Assembly: GCF_041807705.1 (NCBI RefSeq)
Contig: NZ_JBGTYY010000009.1
Location: 8,134-72,133, forward strand
Reading direction: 5' to 3'
Origin: Mannheimia sp041807705
GTDB lineage: Bacteria; Pseudomonadota; Gammaproteobacteria; Enterobacterales; Pasteurellaceae
Length of the DNA stretch: 64,000 bases
Position numbers and translations under genes: made by a program. The notes under the pieces were generated by a model. It ran no database searches, was not told where the DNA came from, and saw only the letters and a program-made list of their open reading frames with translations. Positions 33,021 through 41,300 of the stretch are shown here, in pieces. Numbering within the stretch: position 1 is the first letter of the stretch; each line of letters begins with the position of its first letter.

Positions 33021-34820
33021 TTATTTTGCCTGATGTTTGTTGATTAATTCAACTAATTCATCGCCGAATGAATTTGGGTTTAACATATTTTGTACGCCTA
33101 ATACTGATTTACCTTCTGGCACGTCAATTTCATTGGCTAAGTGCTTGCTAGATACAATAATATCTACTTCACTTAATTTGCCTTTGTAATCGGTTACGGC
33201 ACAGGAATCCATAATATTAGGAATACCACGTTTGTCTAAGTAGCCTTTGATCTTCATTTTCATCATCATTGATGAGCCTTGACCTGAACCACATACAGCA
33301 AGAATACGAACCGGATTTGCAGAATTTTCAGTATTTTCGACCGCTTGTTGAACCACGCTTTCTGCTTTTGGCTCTTCTGCTTTTACATCATCTAAGCCGT
33401 ATCCATCTAATTGCTCAAGGGTTAAGCCTTTTGCTGCCGCTTCCGCTTCTTCCGCACGAAGTTGTTTAGATGCAAAGAACATATACACTAATGAAGCTGC
33501 TACAATTACAAAGAAGAAGCCCGGAATACTCACAATACCTTGTAAGATTGGTGGGAAGAACAATGCCCAATCAGCCATACCCATCCAGCCGTTAAAGGTT
33601 GTGCCTTGGCTCGCTAACATTTGGATAACCCAAGCTGAACCTAGCACTTCAATGATCCCCATCACAAAACAGATTTTCATCACCGCTTTCCAACCACCGA
33701 ATTGGTTTGCAAATACACCAATGGTTGCGTTAGAGAAGAACATTGGGATAAAGCCCGGAATGATTAACACAGGAGAACCAACCGCAAGCAAGCCGCCCAC
33801 AGCCACAAACTGACCGATAGCACCCCACATAAAGCCGAATACCATCGCATTTGGCGAGAATGCGTAAATTGCCGCACAGTCGATCGCTAATACAGAGTTT
33901 GGAATTAAGCGTTCTGCGATACCTTTGAAGGCTTCGGAAAGTTCAGCAACGAACATACGCACACCGGTTACAATAATTTGAATTGCGACCGCAAATTTCA
34001 AGCCCATTTCAAGAATGTACATAAACCAGTTAGTTTTGCCCGCAAGCTCTTTTAAGTTATCTAAACCGAATGAAAGTAAGATGATTCCAAAGAAGATGGT
34101 CATTACTAATGCGGTGGCAGAAATACTGTCGTGGAAAATATTCAGCCAGTTAGGGAGCTTCATTTTATCCACAGTGTCGTTTTTATCACCGAGTTTTGGC
34201 GCCAGTTTGACCGCAATCCAAGAGGCAATTTGTTGTTGGTGACCGATTGAGAAACCTGCACCACCGGTTACCGCTTGGGTTGGCTTATACATAATGTTGG
34301 AAGAAATCCCCCAGTAAAGAGCCATTAACACAGAGGTGTAAATAACCGTTTCCCAAAATGAAGCACCGATAATCATATAGAATACCGCTACCAAACCTGC
34401 TTGTTGGAACATAATATGCCCTGTTAGCATAATGGTGCGGATACCCGTTAAACGGCGGAAGACAACGAATAAGATATTTAGTAATAGCGCTCCAATTACC
34501 GCATAGCCAACCCAAGCATAATTTTCACCCATTGTTTGAATGGTGGATTGCATACTGGTGTAAGGGTCAATTACCGCCCCGGCAAGTTGATGATATTTTG
34601 CCAAGCCATCAATTACAGGCTTAAAGTTTGTTACAAGGAATCCTGAACCTGCTTGCACGATCATAAAACCAACGATGGTTTTAATCGTACCTTTTAGAAT
34701 AGTAGATGTATCTTTTTTTAGTAGGATATAGCCTAAGCAAGCCACAATACCTAATAAGAAAGGTGCTTTATTTAACACCTGATCCTTTAAGAAAAGGAGA
34801 ATTTCAGTTAAAAAATCCAT
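33021..34820 (-). CDS. ulaA: UlaA-UlaB fusion, ascorbate PTS EIICB
   Basis: A 599-residue fusion of the ascorbate permease (EIIC, residues 1 to about 460, around eleven membrane segments, start FLTEILLFLKDQVLNKAPFLLG) and EIIB (residues about 504-599). The phosphorylated Cys510 is in LAVCGSGQGSS. E. coli has separate UlaA and UlaB. The linker (about 465-503) is acidic and Ala-rich. It imports L-ascorbate as the 6-phosphate and heads the leftward operon from a CRP-bearing intergenic region. Confidence 0.95.
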   Translation of the reverse strand: MDFLTEILLFLKDQVLNKAPFLLGIVACLGYILLKKDTSTILKGTIKTIVGFMIVQAGSGFLVTNFKPVIDGLAKYHQLAGAVIDPYTSMQSTIQTMGENYAWVGYAVIGALLLNILFVVFRRLTGIRTIMLTGHIMFQQAGLVAVFYMIIGASFWETVIYTSVLMALYWGISSNIMYKPTQAVTGGAGFSIGHQQQIASWIAVKLAPKLGDKNDTVDKMKLPNWLNIFHDSISATALVMTIFFGIILLSFGLDNLKELAGKTNWFMYILEMGLKFAVAIQIIVTGVRMFVAELSEAFKGIAERLIPNSVLAIDCAAIYAFSPNAMVFGFMWGAIGQFVAVGGLLAVGSPVLIIPGFIPMFFSNATIGVFANQFGGWKAVMKICFVMGIIEVLGSAWVIQMLASQGTTFNGWMGMADWALFFPPILQGIVSIPGFFFVIVAASLVYMFFASKQLRAEEAEAAAKGLTLEQLDGYGLDDVKAEEPKAESVVQQAVENTENSANPVRILAVCGSGQGSSMMMKMKIKGYLDKRGIPNIMDSCAVTDYKGKLSEVDIIVSSKHLANEIDVPEGKSVLGVQNMLNPNSFGDELVELINKHQAK

Positions 34821-34931
34821 AATTTAGCCTCTTTTTGAGAGATTTGAATTTGAGGGAAATATAGCCTATTAAAGGCAGCGACAAAATGATAAACGCTCTA
34901 ATTAGATTAAAAAAGATTATTTCTTATTATT

Positions 34932-34947
34932 TGTGAACAAGATCACA
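34932..34947. promoter_or_regulatory. CRP site, ula control region
   Basis: Perfect TGTGA-N6-TCACA (spacer ACAAGA), followed by TTT. It could serve the ulaA operon, 112 bases away, or both directions. Confidence 0.82.
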
Positions 34948-35120
34948 TTTTATTTTTATTCATTATGATTATTTAATTTTATATCCTAAAGAGTAAATAA
35001 ATACATTAACAATTAAAAAAACAAATAAATAACAAATAGCTAAATTAATATCTACAAAAATAAATACTAAAATTAGACTTAGATCACATTTTTTAAAAAA
35101 AGTAGTTGGCTATTTTTGTG

Positions 35121-35150
35121 TGATTATATATGATTATTTGTGATTAAATT
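35121..35150. repeat. Three direct repeats of TGATTA at 10-bp spacing, probable UlaR operator
   Basis: TGATTA begins at 35121, 35131 and 35141, about one helical turn apart, each followed by four A/T-rich bases. They overlap the predicted ulaG transcription start, a position suited to a repressor such as UlaR, encoded downstream. Confidence 0.55.
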
Positions 35151-35181
35151 ATTCTTTAAATGAACAAAACAGGAGTTCACA

Positions 35182-36273
35182 ATGAGCAAAATTCAAGAAA
35201 TCACCCGTGAAAGCTGGATTCTTTCAACTTTTCCTGAGTGGGGGACTTGGTTAAACGAAGAAATTGAAGAAGAAGTTGTGCCAGAAGGCAATTTCGCAAT
35301 GTGGTGGTTAGGTTGTGTGGGCGTTTGGATCAAAACCCCTGCTGGTGCAAACATTTGTATGGACTTGTGGTGTGGTCGTGGTAAATCGACCAAGAAAGTA
35401 AAAGATATGGTGCGAGGGCATCAAATGGCGAATATGGCAGGTGTTCGCAAACTACAACCAAATTTAAGAGCTCAACCAATGGTATTAGATCCGTTTGCGA
35501 TTAACGAAGTGGATTTCATTCTTGCCTCTCACTACCATTCAGATCATATTGATGTAAACGTAGCCGCAGCTATTTGCAATAATCCTAACTTAGATCACGT
35601 TAAATTTGTTGGCCCTTGGCATTGTGCGGAATTATGGAAAAAATGGGGTGTGCCGGAAGAGCGCATTATTGTGGTGAAACCGGGCGATGTGGTGAAGTTA
35701 AAAGACGTAGAAATTCACGCACTGGATTCTTTCGACCGTACTTGTTTAGTGACTTTACCTGTTGAAGGTGCTGAAGAACGTGGTGGCGAATTAGCAGGTC
35801 TTTGCCCATCTGATGAAGAAATGGGACATAAAGCGGTAAACTATGTGTTCAAAACACCAGGGGGTAATATTTATCACGGTGCGGACTCTCACTACTCAAT
35901 CCAATTTGCTAAACACGGTAAACAATTCGATATTGATGTTGCATTAAACAACTATGGCGAAAACCCTGTTGGTATTGCCGACAAAATGACTTCAATTGAT
36001 TTATTGCGTATGGCAGAATGCTTACGTTGTAAAGTTATCATTCCTGTTCACCACGATATTTGGACAAACTTTATGGCAAGCACGCAAGAAATTATTGATT
36101 TATGGCGTATGCGTAAAGACCGCTTACAATACAAATTCCACCCATTCATTTGGGAAGTAGGCGGCAAATATGTTTACCCTCGTGATAAAGATTTAATTGA
36201 ATATCATCACCCTCGTGGTTTCGATGATTGCTTTGAGCAAGAACCAAATATTCAGTTTAAATCAATGCTATAA
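35182..36273 (+). CDS. ulaG: UlaG, L-ascorbate-6-phosphate lactonase
   Basis: Opens the lactone ring of L-ascorbate 6-phosphate to 3-keto-L-gulonate 6-phosphate. A 363-residue metallo-beta-lactamase-fold enzyme with the metal motif HYHSDHID (His117, His119, Asp121, His122) and further ligands in HGADSHYS and PVHHDIW. AGGAG lies upstream of the ATG. Divergent from ulaA and followed by ulaR. Confidence 0.96.
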   Translation: MSKIQEITRESWILSTFPEWGTWLNEEIEEEVVPEGNFAMWWLGCVGVWIKTPAGANICMDLWCGRGKSTKKVKDMVRGHQMANMAGVRKLQPNLRAQPMVLDPFAINEVDFILASHYHSDHIDVNVAAAICNNPNLDHVKFVGPWHCAELWKKWGVPEERIIVVKPGDVVKLKDVEIHALDSFDRTCLVTLPVEGAEERGGELAGLCPSDEEMGHKAVNYVFKTPGGNIYHGADSHYSIQFAKHGKQFDIDVALNNYGENPVGIADKMTSIDLLRMAECLRCKVIIPVHHDIWTNFMASTQEIIDLWRMRKDRLQYKFHPFIWEVGGKYVYPRDKDLIEYHHPRGFDDCFEQEPNIQFKSML

Positions 36274-36357
36274 TGATAACTTAGAGGTGAATTTAATTCG
36301 CCTCTATCTTTAGGGTTCATTACAACTTACAATAGCAATGAAAACAAGGAAGGAATA

Positions 36358-37101
36358 ATGAACGAAAGCTACAGACATAAAGAATTATTAACACTGTTAG
36401 GCGAACGGAAAGTCCTTTCAACTGCTGATATTATGCAGTTGCTAAATATTTCGCCTGCCACCGCACGTCGAGACATCAGTAAATTAAATGAGCAAGGCAA
36501 ATTAAAAAAAGTACGAAATGGGGCGGAAGCCATTTTTTCGCCATCAAATAAAGAACTTAAAAAAACCAACAATGCGGAAGAAAAGCAACGTATTGCCGAA
36601 GCCGCTGGGCGTTTATGTAAAGATGGGGAAAGTTTAATCCTAACTTGCGGCTCTACAATGGAAATGCTCGGCAATGTGCTGTGTGGGCAAAAATTGCAAA
36701 TTATTACCAATTATTTACCGCTTGCAAATCAGCTGATTGAAGGCTCTCACGATGATGTAGTGATTATGGGTGGGCAATATAATAAAAATAAAAAAGTAAT
36801 GCTCTCACTCAACACACAAAATGAACTCAGCTATGCCGCAACTACAATGTTTACCAGCGGTAAAGGGCTAACCACCGAAGGTTTATTTAAAACCGATATG
36901 ATCATTGCCAACGCTGAACAACAAATGGCAAAGCACGCTGAACGCTATGTTGTGTTACTCGATAGTACCAAACTGGGCAAAAAAGTCGGTATGTTATTTA
37001 AAGAATTCAATAAAATTGATTTATTGATTACAGGCAAAGAAGCTGATCCAACCATTATTCAGGAATTGAAAGCGAAAGGATTAGAGATTATTTTGGCGTA
37101 A
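36358..37101 (+). CDS. ulaR: UlaR, DeoR-family repressor of the ula regulon
   Basis: A 247-residue DeoR-family repressor. The helix-turn-helix is STADIMQLLNISPATARRDISKL, and the sugar-phosphate-binding domain includes SLILTCGSTMEMLG and the LLDSTKLGKKVG segment. In E. coli UlaR binds ascorbate 6-phosphate and then releases the ula operators. It lies 85 bp after ulaG; AAGGAA precedes the ATG. Confidence 0.93.
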   Translation: MNESYRHKELLTLLGERKVLSTADIMQLLNISPATARRDISKLNEQGKLKKVRNGAEAIFSPSNKELKKTNNAEEKQRIAEAAGRLCKDGESLILTCGSTMEMLGNVLCGQKLQIITNYLPLANQLIEGSHDDVVIMGGQYNKNKKVMLSLNTQNELSYAATTMFTSGKGLTTEGLFKTDMIIANAEQQMAKHAERYVVLLDSTKLGKKVGMLFKEFNKIDLLITGKEADPTIIQELKAKGLEIILA

Positions 37102-37109
37102 TGGCGTTA

Positions 37110-37300
37110 CATCAAATCTCCCCCTCCCCTCTTTTCTAAAGAGGGGTGACCCATCGGAGTAAATTTAAAGTTCATCTGGGCTTTTTTAAGCTAAATAATA
37201 AAAGATGAATAGAAATTTTATGGAGATCAGCTCCTCTCTTTAGCAAAGAGGGGTTAGGAGAGATTTGGCAGAAGTAATTTACGCTCATACTCAATTTTAA
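37110..37300. repeat. Dispersed palindromic repeat, copy 2 (ulaR-ulaE gap)
   Basis: Two modules related to those at 1892-2003: one at 37110-37146 containing CCCCTCTTTTCTAAAGAGGGG, and one at about 37232-37300 containing CTCTTTAGCAAAGAG and the AGATTTGGCAGAAGTAA tail. They are separated by about 85 bases and are in the opposite order from copy 1. This gap of 239 bases has no gene. Confidence 0.8.
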
Positions 37301-37340
37301 TATCATATCAAATAAACAAAATATTATTTCAAGGAAAATT

Positions 37341-38201
37341 ATGAGAAAACACAAACTCGGTATTTACGAAAAAGCCTTGCCAAAAAATATTTCATGGCAA
37401 GATAGACTTTCCATCGCCAAAGCCTGCGGTTTTGACTTTGTTGAAATCTCTATTGATGAAACAGACGAACGCTTAGCTCGTTTAGATTGGAGCAAAAAAG
37501 AGCGTGCGAAATTAGTTAAAACCATCATCAATACTGGTGTAACTATTCCATCAATGTGCTTATCAGGGCATCGCCGTTTCCCATTCGGTTCTCGTGATGA
37601 AGCTACTCGCCAAAAAGCCTATGAAATTATGGAAAAAGCAATTCAGTTAGCGGTGGATCTCGGTATTCGCACCATTCAGTTAGCAGGCTATGACGTTTAT
37701 TATGAAGAGCAGGACGAAGGCACAATCCAACGCTTCCAAGAAGGCTTAGAATGGGCTGTAGAACTTGCAGCAAGCAACCAAGTAACCATTGCGGTGGAGA
37801 TTATGGATACCAAGTTTATGAGTTCTATCTCTCGTTGGAAAAAATGGGATGATATTATCAAATCCCCTTGGTTTACCGTTTATCCTGATTTAGGCAATCT
37901 TTCTGCGTGGAATGATAACGTAGCGGAAGAACTTAAATTAGGAATGGATAAGATCTCAGCAATCCACTTAAAAGATACTTATAAAGTAACAGAAACCTGC
38001 AAAGGGCAATTCCGTGATGTGCCATTTGGTGATGGCTGTGTAGATTTTGCTGCTTGCTTTAAAACGCTGGCTGAATTAAATTATCGTGGTGCATTTTTAA
38101 TCGAAATGTGGACAGAAAAAGCAGAAGAGCCAATTGCGGAGATTATTAACGCTCGCCGTTGGATTGAACAAAAAATGAAAGAAGGAGGCTTCACGCTATG
38201 A
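37341..38201 (+). CDS. ulaE: UlaE, L-xylulose-5-phosphate 3-epimerase
   Basis: Epimerises L-xylulose 5-phosphate to L-ribulose 5-phosphate. A 286-residue TIM barrel of the xylose-isomerase-like family. LGIYEKALPKNISWQDRL, FVEISIDETDERLARLDW, AVEIMDTKFM and the C-terminal FLIEMWTEK carry expected metal and substrate residues. The end overlaps ulaF by 4 bases (ATGA). AAGGAAAA lies upstream of the ATG. Confidence 0.95.
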   Translation: MRKHKLGIYEKALPKNISWQDRLSIAKACGFDFVEISIDETDERLARLDWSKKERAKLVKTIINTGVTIPSMCLSGHRRFPFGSRDEATRQKAYEIMEKAIQLAVDLGIRTIQLAGYDVYYEEQDEGTIQRFQEGLEWAVELAASNQVTIAVEIMDTKFMSSISRWKKWDDIIKSPWFTVYPDLGNLSAWNDNVAEELKLGMDKISAIHLKDTYKVTETCKGQFRDVPFGDGCVDFAACFKTLAELNYRGAFLIEMWTEKAEEPIAEIINARRWIEQKMKEGGFTL

Positions 38202-38917
38202 CTCAATTAGCTGAATTAACACCAGCATTACAAGCATTAAGAGAACGTGTTTTAAAAGCGAATTTGGAATTACCAAAACACGGTTTAGTCACTTTCACTT
38301 GGGGTAATGTAAGTGAAATCGACCGTGAAACAGGCATTGTTGCCATCAAACCATCAGGCGTGGACTATGATGAAATGACGGTGGAAGATATTGTACTGGT
38401 TGATTTACAAGGCAACTGTGTATATGGTGATAAAAAGCCATCTTCTGATACTGAAACTCACTTAGAGCTTTATCGTGAATTTAAAGATATTGGCGGCGTG
38501 GTGCATACGCATTCACGCAATGCGGTGGGCTGGGCTCAAGCAGGTAAAGATATTTTAGCACTCGGCACAACACAAGGCGATTATTTCTATGGTGCTATTC
38601 CTTGCACGCGTAAAATGACTCCTGAAGAAATTGCGGGTGGATATGAGTTAGAAACAGGGCGTGTAATTGTAGAAACTTTCCGCACTCGTGGCATTGAGCC
38701 GATGTCTATTCCGGGCGTGTTAGTCCATTCGCACGGTCCATTCTCTTGGGGTAAAAACGGACACGATGCGGTACATAATTCAGTAGTAATGGAAGAAGTT
38801 GCCTATATGAATTTTATCAGCCATCAAATTCGTCCTGATATTCAGCCAATGCAACAAGAGTTGTTAGATAAGCACTATCTGCGTAAACACGGTAAAAACG
38901 CTTACTACGGGCAATAA
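38198..38917 (+). CDS. ulaF: UlaF/AraD-type L-ribulose-5-phosphate 4-epimerase
   Basis: Converts L-ribulose 5-phosphate to D-xylulose 5-phosphate, which enters the pentose phosphate pathway. A 239-residue class II aldolase-fold protein with zinc ligands in VHTHSRNAVG and VLVHSHGPFSWG, plus TWGNVSEIDRE and KPSGVDYDEM. E. coli UlaF has 228 residues; the extra ones are mainly at the N-terminus. Last gene of the rightward ula genes. Confidence 0.95.
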   Translation: MTQLAELTPALQALRERVLKANLELPKHGLVTFTWGNVSEIDRETGIVAIKPSGVDYDEMTVEDIVLVDLQGNCVYGDKKPSSDTETHLELYREFKDIGGVVHTHSRNAVGWAQAGKDILALGTTQGDYFYGAIPCTRKMTPEEIAGGYELETGRVIVETFRTRGIEPMSIPGVLVHSHGPFSWGKNGHDAVHNSVVMEEVAYMNFISHQIRPDIQPMQQELLDKHYLRKHGKNAYYGQ

Positions 38918-38927
38918 TTCAAACGAA

Positions 38928-38959
38928 AAAGTCAGCACAGCAATGTGCTGACTTTTTTA
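38928..38959 (+). terminator. Terminator after ulaF
   Basis: AAAGTCAGCACA (38928-38939) pairs perfectly with TGTGCTGACTTT (38944-38955), followed by T-residues. Confidence 0.92.
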
Positions 38960-39054
38960 TAACTAATTTCTATAAAAAAGTATTTCTAATTCTTTCCCTT
39001 TTTATTTTACCTCTCGCACAATAGCCATTATTATCCCAAAAATGTTTATGCGAT

Positions 39055-39706
39055 ATGAACTGCACTTATATTTATAACAGTATTCCCAAATTTTTAGATG
39101 CAGCTTGGCTTACCTTGCAACTCTCCTTTTGGGGAATTTCTCTTTCTCTCTTTTTCGGGTTGATTATTGCCGTTATTACCACTTACAAAATAAGACCGCT
39201 TGATAGTATTGCAAAAGGTTATATAGAGCTTTCGCGTAACACGCCTTTGCTTATTCAACTCTTTTTTCTTTACTACGGCTTACCGAAAATCGGGATTAAG
39301 TGGGACGGTTTCACCTGTGGTGTGATTGCGTTAGTTTTTCTAGGTTCTAGCTATATGGCAGAAAGCCTACGAGCAGGTTTACAAGCTATTCCGAAAGGGC
39401 AGATGGAAGCGGCAAAATCCATCGGCTTAAAGCCCTACCAAATCTTCCGATATATGATTTTCCCACAAGGTTTCAATTCCTGCCGTTGGGGCAAATATAC
39501 TCTTTTTAATTAAAGAAACCTCTGTTATTAGTGCTATCGCTGTAGCGGAATTATTATTTGTAACTAAAGACATTACCAGAATGGATTACAAAACCAACGA
39601 AGCGTTATTTATGCTATTCATTGCTTATTTAATTATTTTGCTACCAATATCGCTTTTAGTCCGTCATTTTGAAAACAGAGTAAGGAAGGCAAAATATGGG
39701 GTTTGA
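39055..39706 (+). pseudogene. Amino-acid ABC transporter permease, frameshifted
   Basis: The first frame (39055-39513) encodes a His/Glu/Gln-type permease start: LDAAWLTLQLSFWGISLSL, ELSRNTPLLIQLFFLYYGLP and the EAAKSIGLKPYQIFRYMIFPQ loop that contacts the ATPase. After FPQ, near 39467, the homology moves to another frame (VSIPAVGANILFLIKETSVIS, TKDITRMDY, RHFENRVRKAKYG), ending at TGA 39704-39706. Joined, the protein would be about 215 residues, the usual size. The 152-residue product lacks the last membrane segments. Confidence 0.88.
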
Positions 39707-40364
39707 TTGGTTATGGGAAGGGCAAAATACCGCTCGATTGGCTCAAGGGCTATGGCTCACGGCTAAAATCTCTTTTATATCCGTTGCACTATCGCTCATT
39801 TTCGGCACATTATTTGGCTTGATTATGCGTTCAAATAGCCTGATTGTACGCGGATTTGCTCGTTTTTACCTCGAAACAATACGCATTGTGCCAATCTTAG
39901 TTTGGCTCTTTATGCTTTATTTTGGACTATCAACTTGGTTAGATATTCACATTAGCGGTGTTTGGGTTTGTATCTGGGTATTTACCTTATGGGGAACAGC
40001 TGAAATGGGCGATTTAGTACGAGAGGCTTTAGCTTCAATCGAAAAACACCAAATCGAATCCGCCAAAGCAATCGGCTTAACTCGTATGCAGATTTTCCGC
40101 TACATTGAGTTACCGCAAGGCACTCGCCGACTACTGCCAAGTGCGATTAATCTCTTTACTCGAATGATTAAAACCAGCTCACTCGCTGCACTCATTGGGG
40201 TGATTGAAGTGGTAAAAGTAGGGCAACAGATTATTGAAAACTCACTACTAACCAGCCCGAATGCTTCTTTTTTTGTCTATGGGCTCATTTTCGTGCTTTA
40301 TTTCTTAATTTGCTACCCACTTTCATTATTGGCGAATAAATTAGAACATAGGTGGGAGAGTTAA
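39696..40364 (+). CDS. Amino-acid ABC transporter permease
   Basis: A 222-residue inner-membrane permease of the polar amino-acid family (GltK/GlnP type), with about five membrane segments. FYLETIRIVPILVWLFMLYFG and the ATPase-contact loop ESAKAIGLTRMQIFRYIELPQGTRR are intact. It overlaps the frameshifted permease by 11 bp. No ATPase or binding protein adjoins; likely partners lie 10 kb away at 50325-51471, beyond the threonate cluster. Confidence 0.9.
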   Translation: MGFDWLWEGQNTARLAQGLWLTAKISFISVALSLIFGTLFGLIMRSNSLIVRGFARFYLETIRIVPILVWLFMLYFGLSTWLDIHISGVWVCIWVFTLWGTAEMGDLVREALASIEKHQIESAKAIGLTRMQIFRYIELPQGTRRLLPSAINLFTRMIKTSSLAALIGVIEVVKVGQQIIENSLLTSPNASFFVYGLIFVLYFLICYPLSLLANKLEHRWES

Positions 40365-41126
40365 TTACTGTGCAATATTTAGTTTAACGTCAAGCCCTTT
40401 AAGAGCATCTTGCACATTTTCAAACAAGCCGTTATCGCAAATAATTTGATCAAATACGGTTAAAGGGCAAACAAAAAAAGTAGCCACTTTGCCGTATTTT
40501 GATGAATCAGTTACTAAAATATTTTCTTTTGATGATTGTAATATCGCCTTTTTTACAGGAATTTTATTTTCATTTGGCGTTGTTAAACCTTTCAAGCTCC
40601 AAGATGAAGTTGAAATAAAGGCAATATCAATAGAAAGGTTTTTAAGAAACTCCGCGGCAAGAGAGCCTGTTGTTGAAAAATTTTCTTTACAAACACTCCC
40701 ACCTATATGGATTAAATCACATTTTCCTGCATTACTAAGATAATGAGCGATTACAAAGTCATTTGTAATAACCAGTAGATCTTTTCTCTCTGCAATTTGA
40801 TGAGCAATTTCTAAGGTTGTTGTTCCTGCATCAAGATACACCGTAGTATGGTTTGAAATCAACTTTGCTGCTAAAGTACCAATGGCGGATTTTTCATCGT
40901 GAAATAAACTTGATTTATCAATATGTGGTAACTCAGCCGCTAATCGCTCAACAGATTGAGCCCCACCTGAAACCAATGAAATTCTGCCTTCATCTTCAAG
41001 TTTTTGAATATCACGGCGGATAGTCATATGCGACACATTTAACTTATCTGCCAAAAATTGAATGCTAGCCACCCCATTATTATTAATAAATTGCAATATC
41101 TTTTGTTGTCGTTCGATAGGAATCAT
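40365..41126 (-). CDS. DeoR-family regulator of the threonate cluster
   Basis: A 253-residue DeoR-family protein: ERQQKILQFINNNGVASIQFLADKLNVSHMTIRRDIQKL is a typical N-terminal helix-turn-helix, and VYLDAGTTTLEIA and VTDSSKYGKVATFF belong to the sugar-phosphate-sensing domain. The ATG at 41126 is preceded by TTAGGCG; a TTG 10 codons upstream is unlikely. It is divergent from ltnD and ends exactly where the permease at 40364 ends. It probably represses the ltnD-otn operon. Confidence 0.9.
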   Translation of the reverse strand: MIPIERQQKILQFINNNGVASIQFLADKLNVSHMTIRRDIQKLEDEGRISLVSGGAQSVERLAAELPHIDKSSLFHDEKSAIGTLAAKLISNHTTVYLDAGTTTLEIAHQIAERKDLLVITNDFVIAHYLSNAGKCDLIHIGGSVCKENFSTTGSLAAEFLKNLSIDIAFISTSSWSLKGLTTPNENKIPVKKAILQSSKENILVTDSSKYGKVATFFVCPLTVFDQIICDNGLFENVQDALKGLDVKLNIAQ

Positions 41127-41196
41127 TTTTTCGCCTAATTTTAGTTGTTGTAACAAATTATATCAGATTTAGCTCCCAAACTTAAAATAACAAAAT

Positions 41197-41213
41197 TTAA
41201 CATTAATTGTTAA
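41197..41213. promoter_or_regulatory. Palindrome, candidate DeoR-type operator
   Basis: TTAACA-N5-TGTTAA, a 6-bp inverted repeat between the divergent regulator and ltnD, just upstream of the CRP site. A plausible binding site for the adjacent DeoR-family regulator; no direct evidence. Confidence 0.4.
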
Positions 41214-41217
41214 TATT

Positions 41218-41260
41218 TGTGATCTTTGTCACAGATTTTATCTTTTTGATTGGTTAATAT
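41218..41260 (+). promoter_or_regulatory. Class II CRP promoter of the ltnD operon
   Basis: A perfect TGTGA-N6-TCACA (41218-41233) lies 21 bp before TAATAT (41255-41260). The predicted start near 41267 puts the CRP centre at -41.5. Confidence 0.82.
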
Positions 41261-41300
41261 ACGCCCATCAAGTTCATTAATTTATTTGAGGGAATAAACA

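Larger units (their letters stand above)
34821..35181. other. Divergent ulaA/ulaG control region, very AT-rich
   Basis: 361 bases without genes. It contains a perfect CRP site (34932-34947), a weaker one centred near 35080, a -10-like TATTTT (35111-35116), and three 10-bp direct repeats (35121-35150). The arrangement parallels the E. coli ulaG-ulaABCDEF intergenic region, which binds CRP and UlaR. Confidence 0.75.

Noticed and set aside
39055..39513. A complete 152-residue permease gene
   Set aside because: The remaining membrane segments are encoded in another frame directly downstream, so the short frame is a frameshift product.
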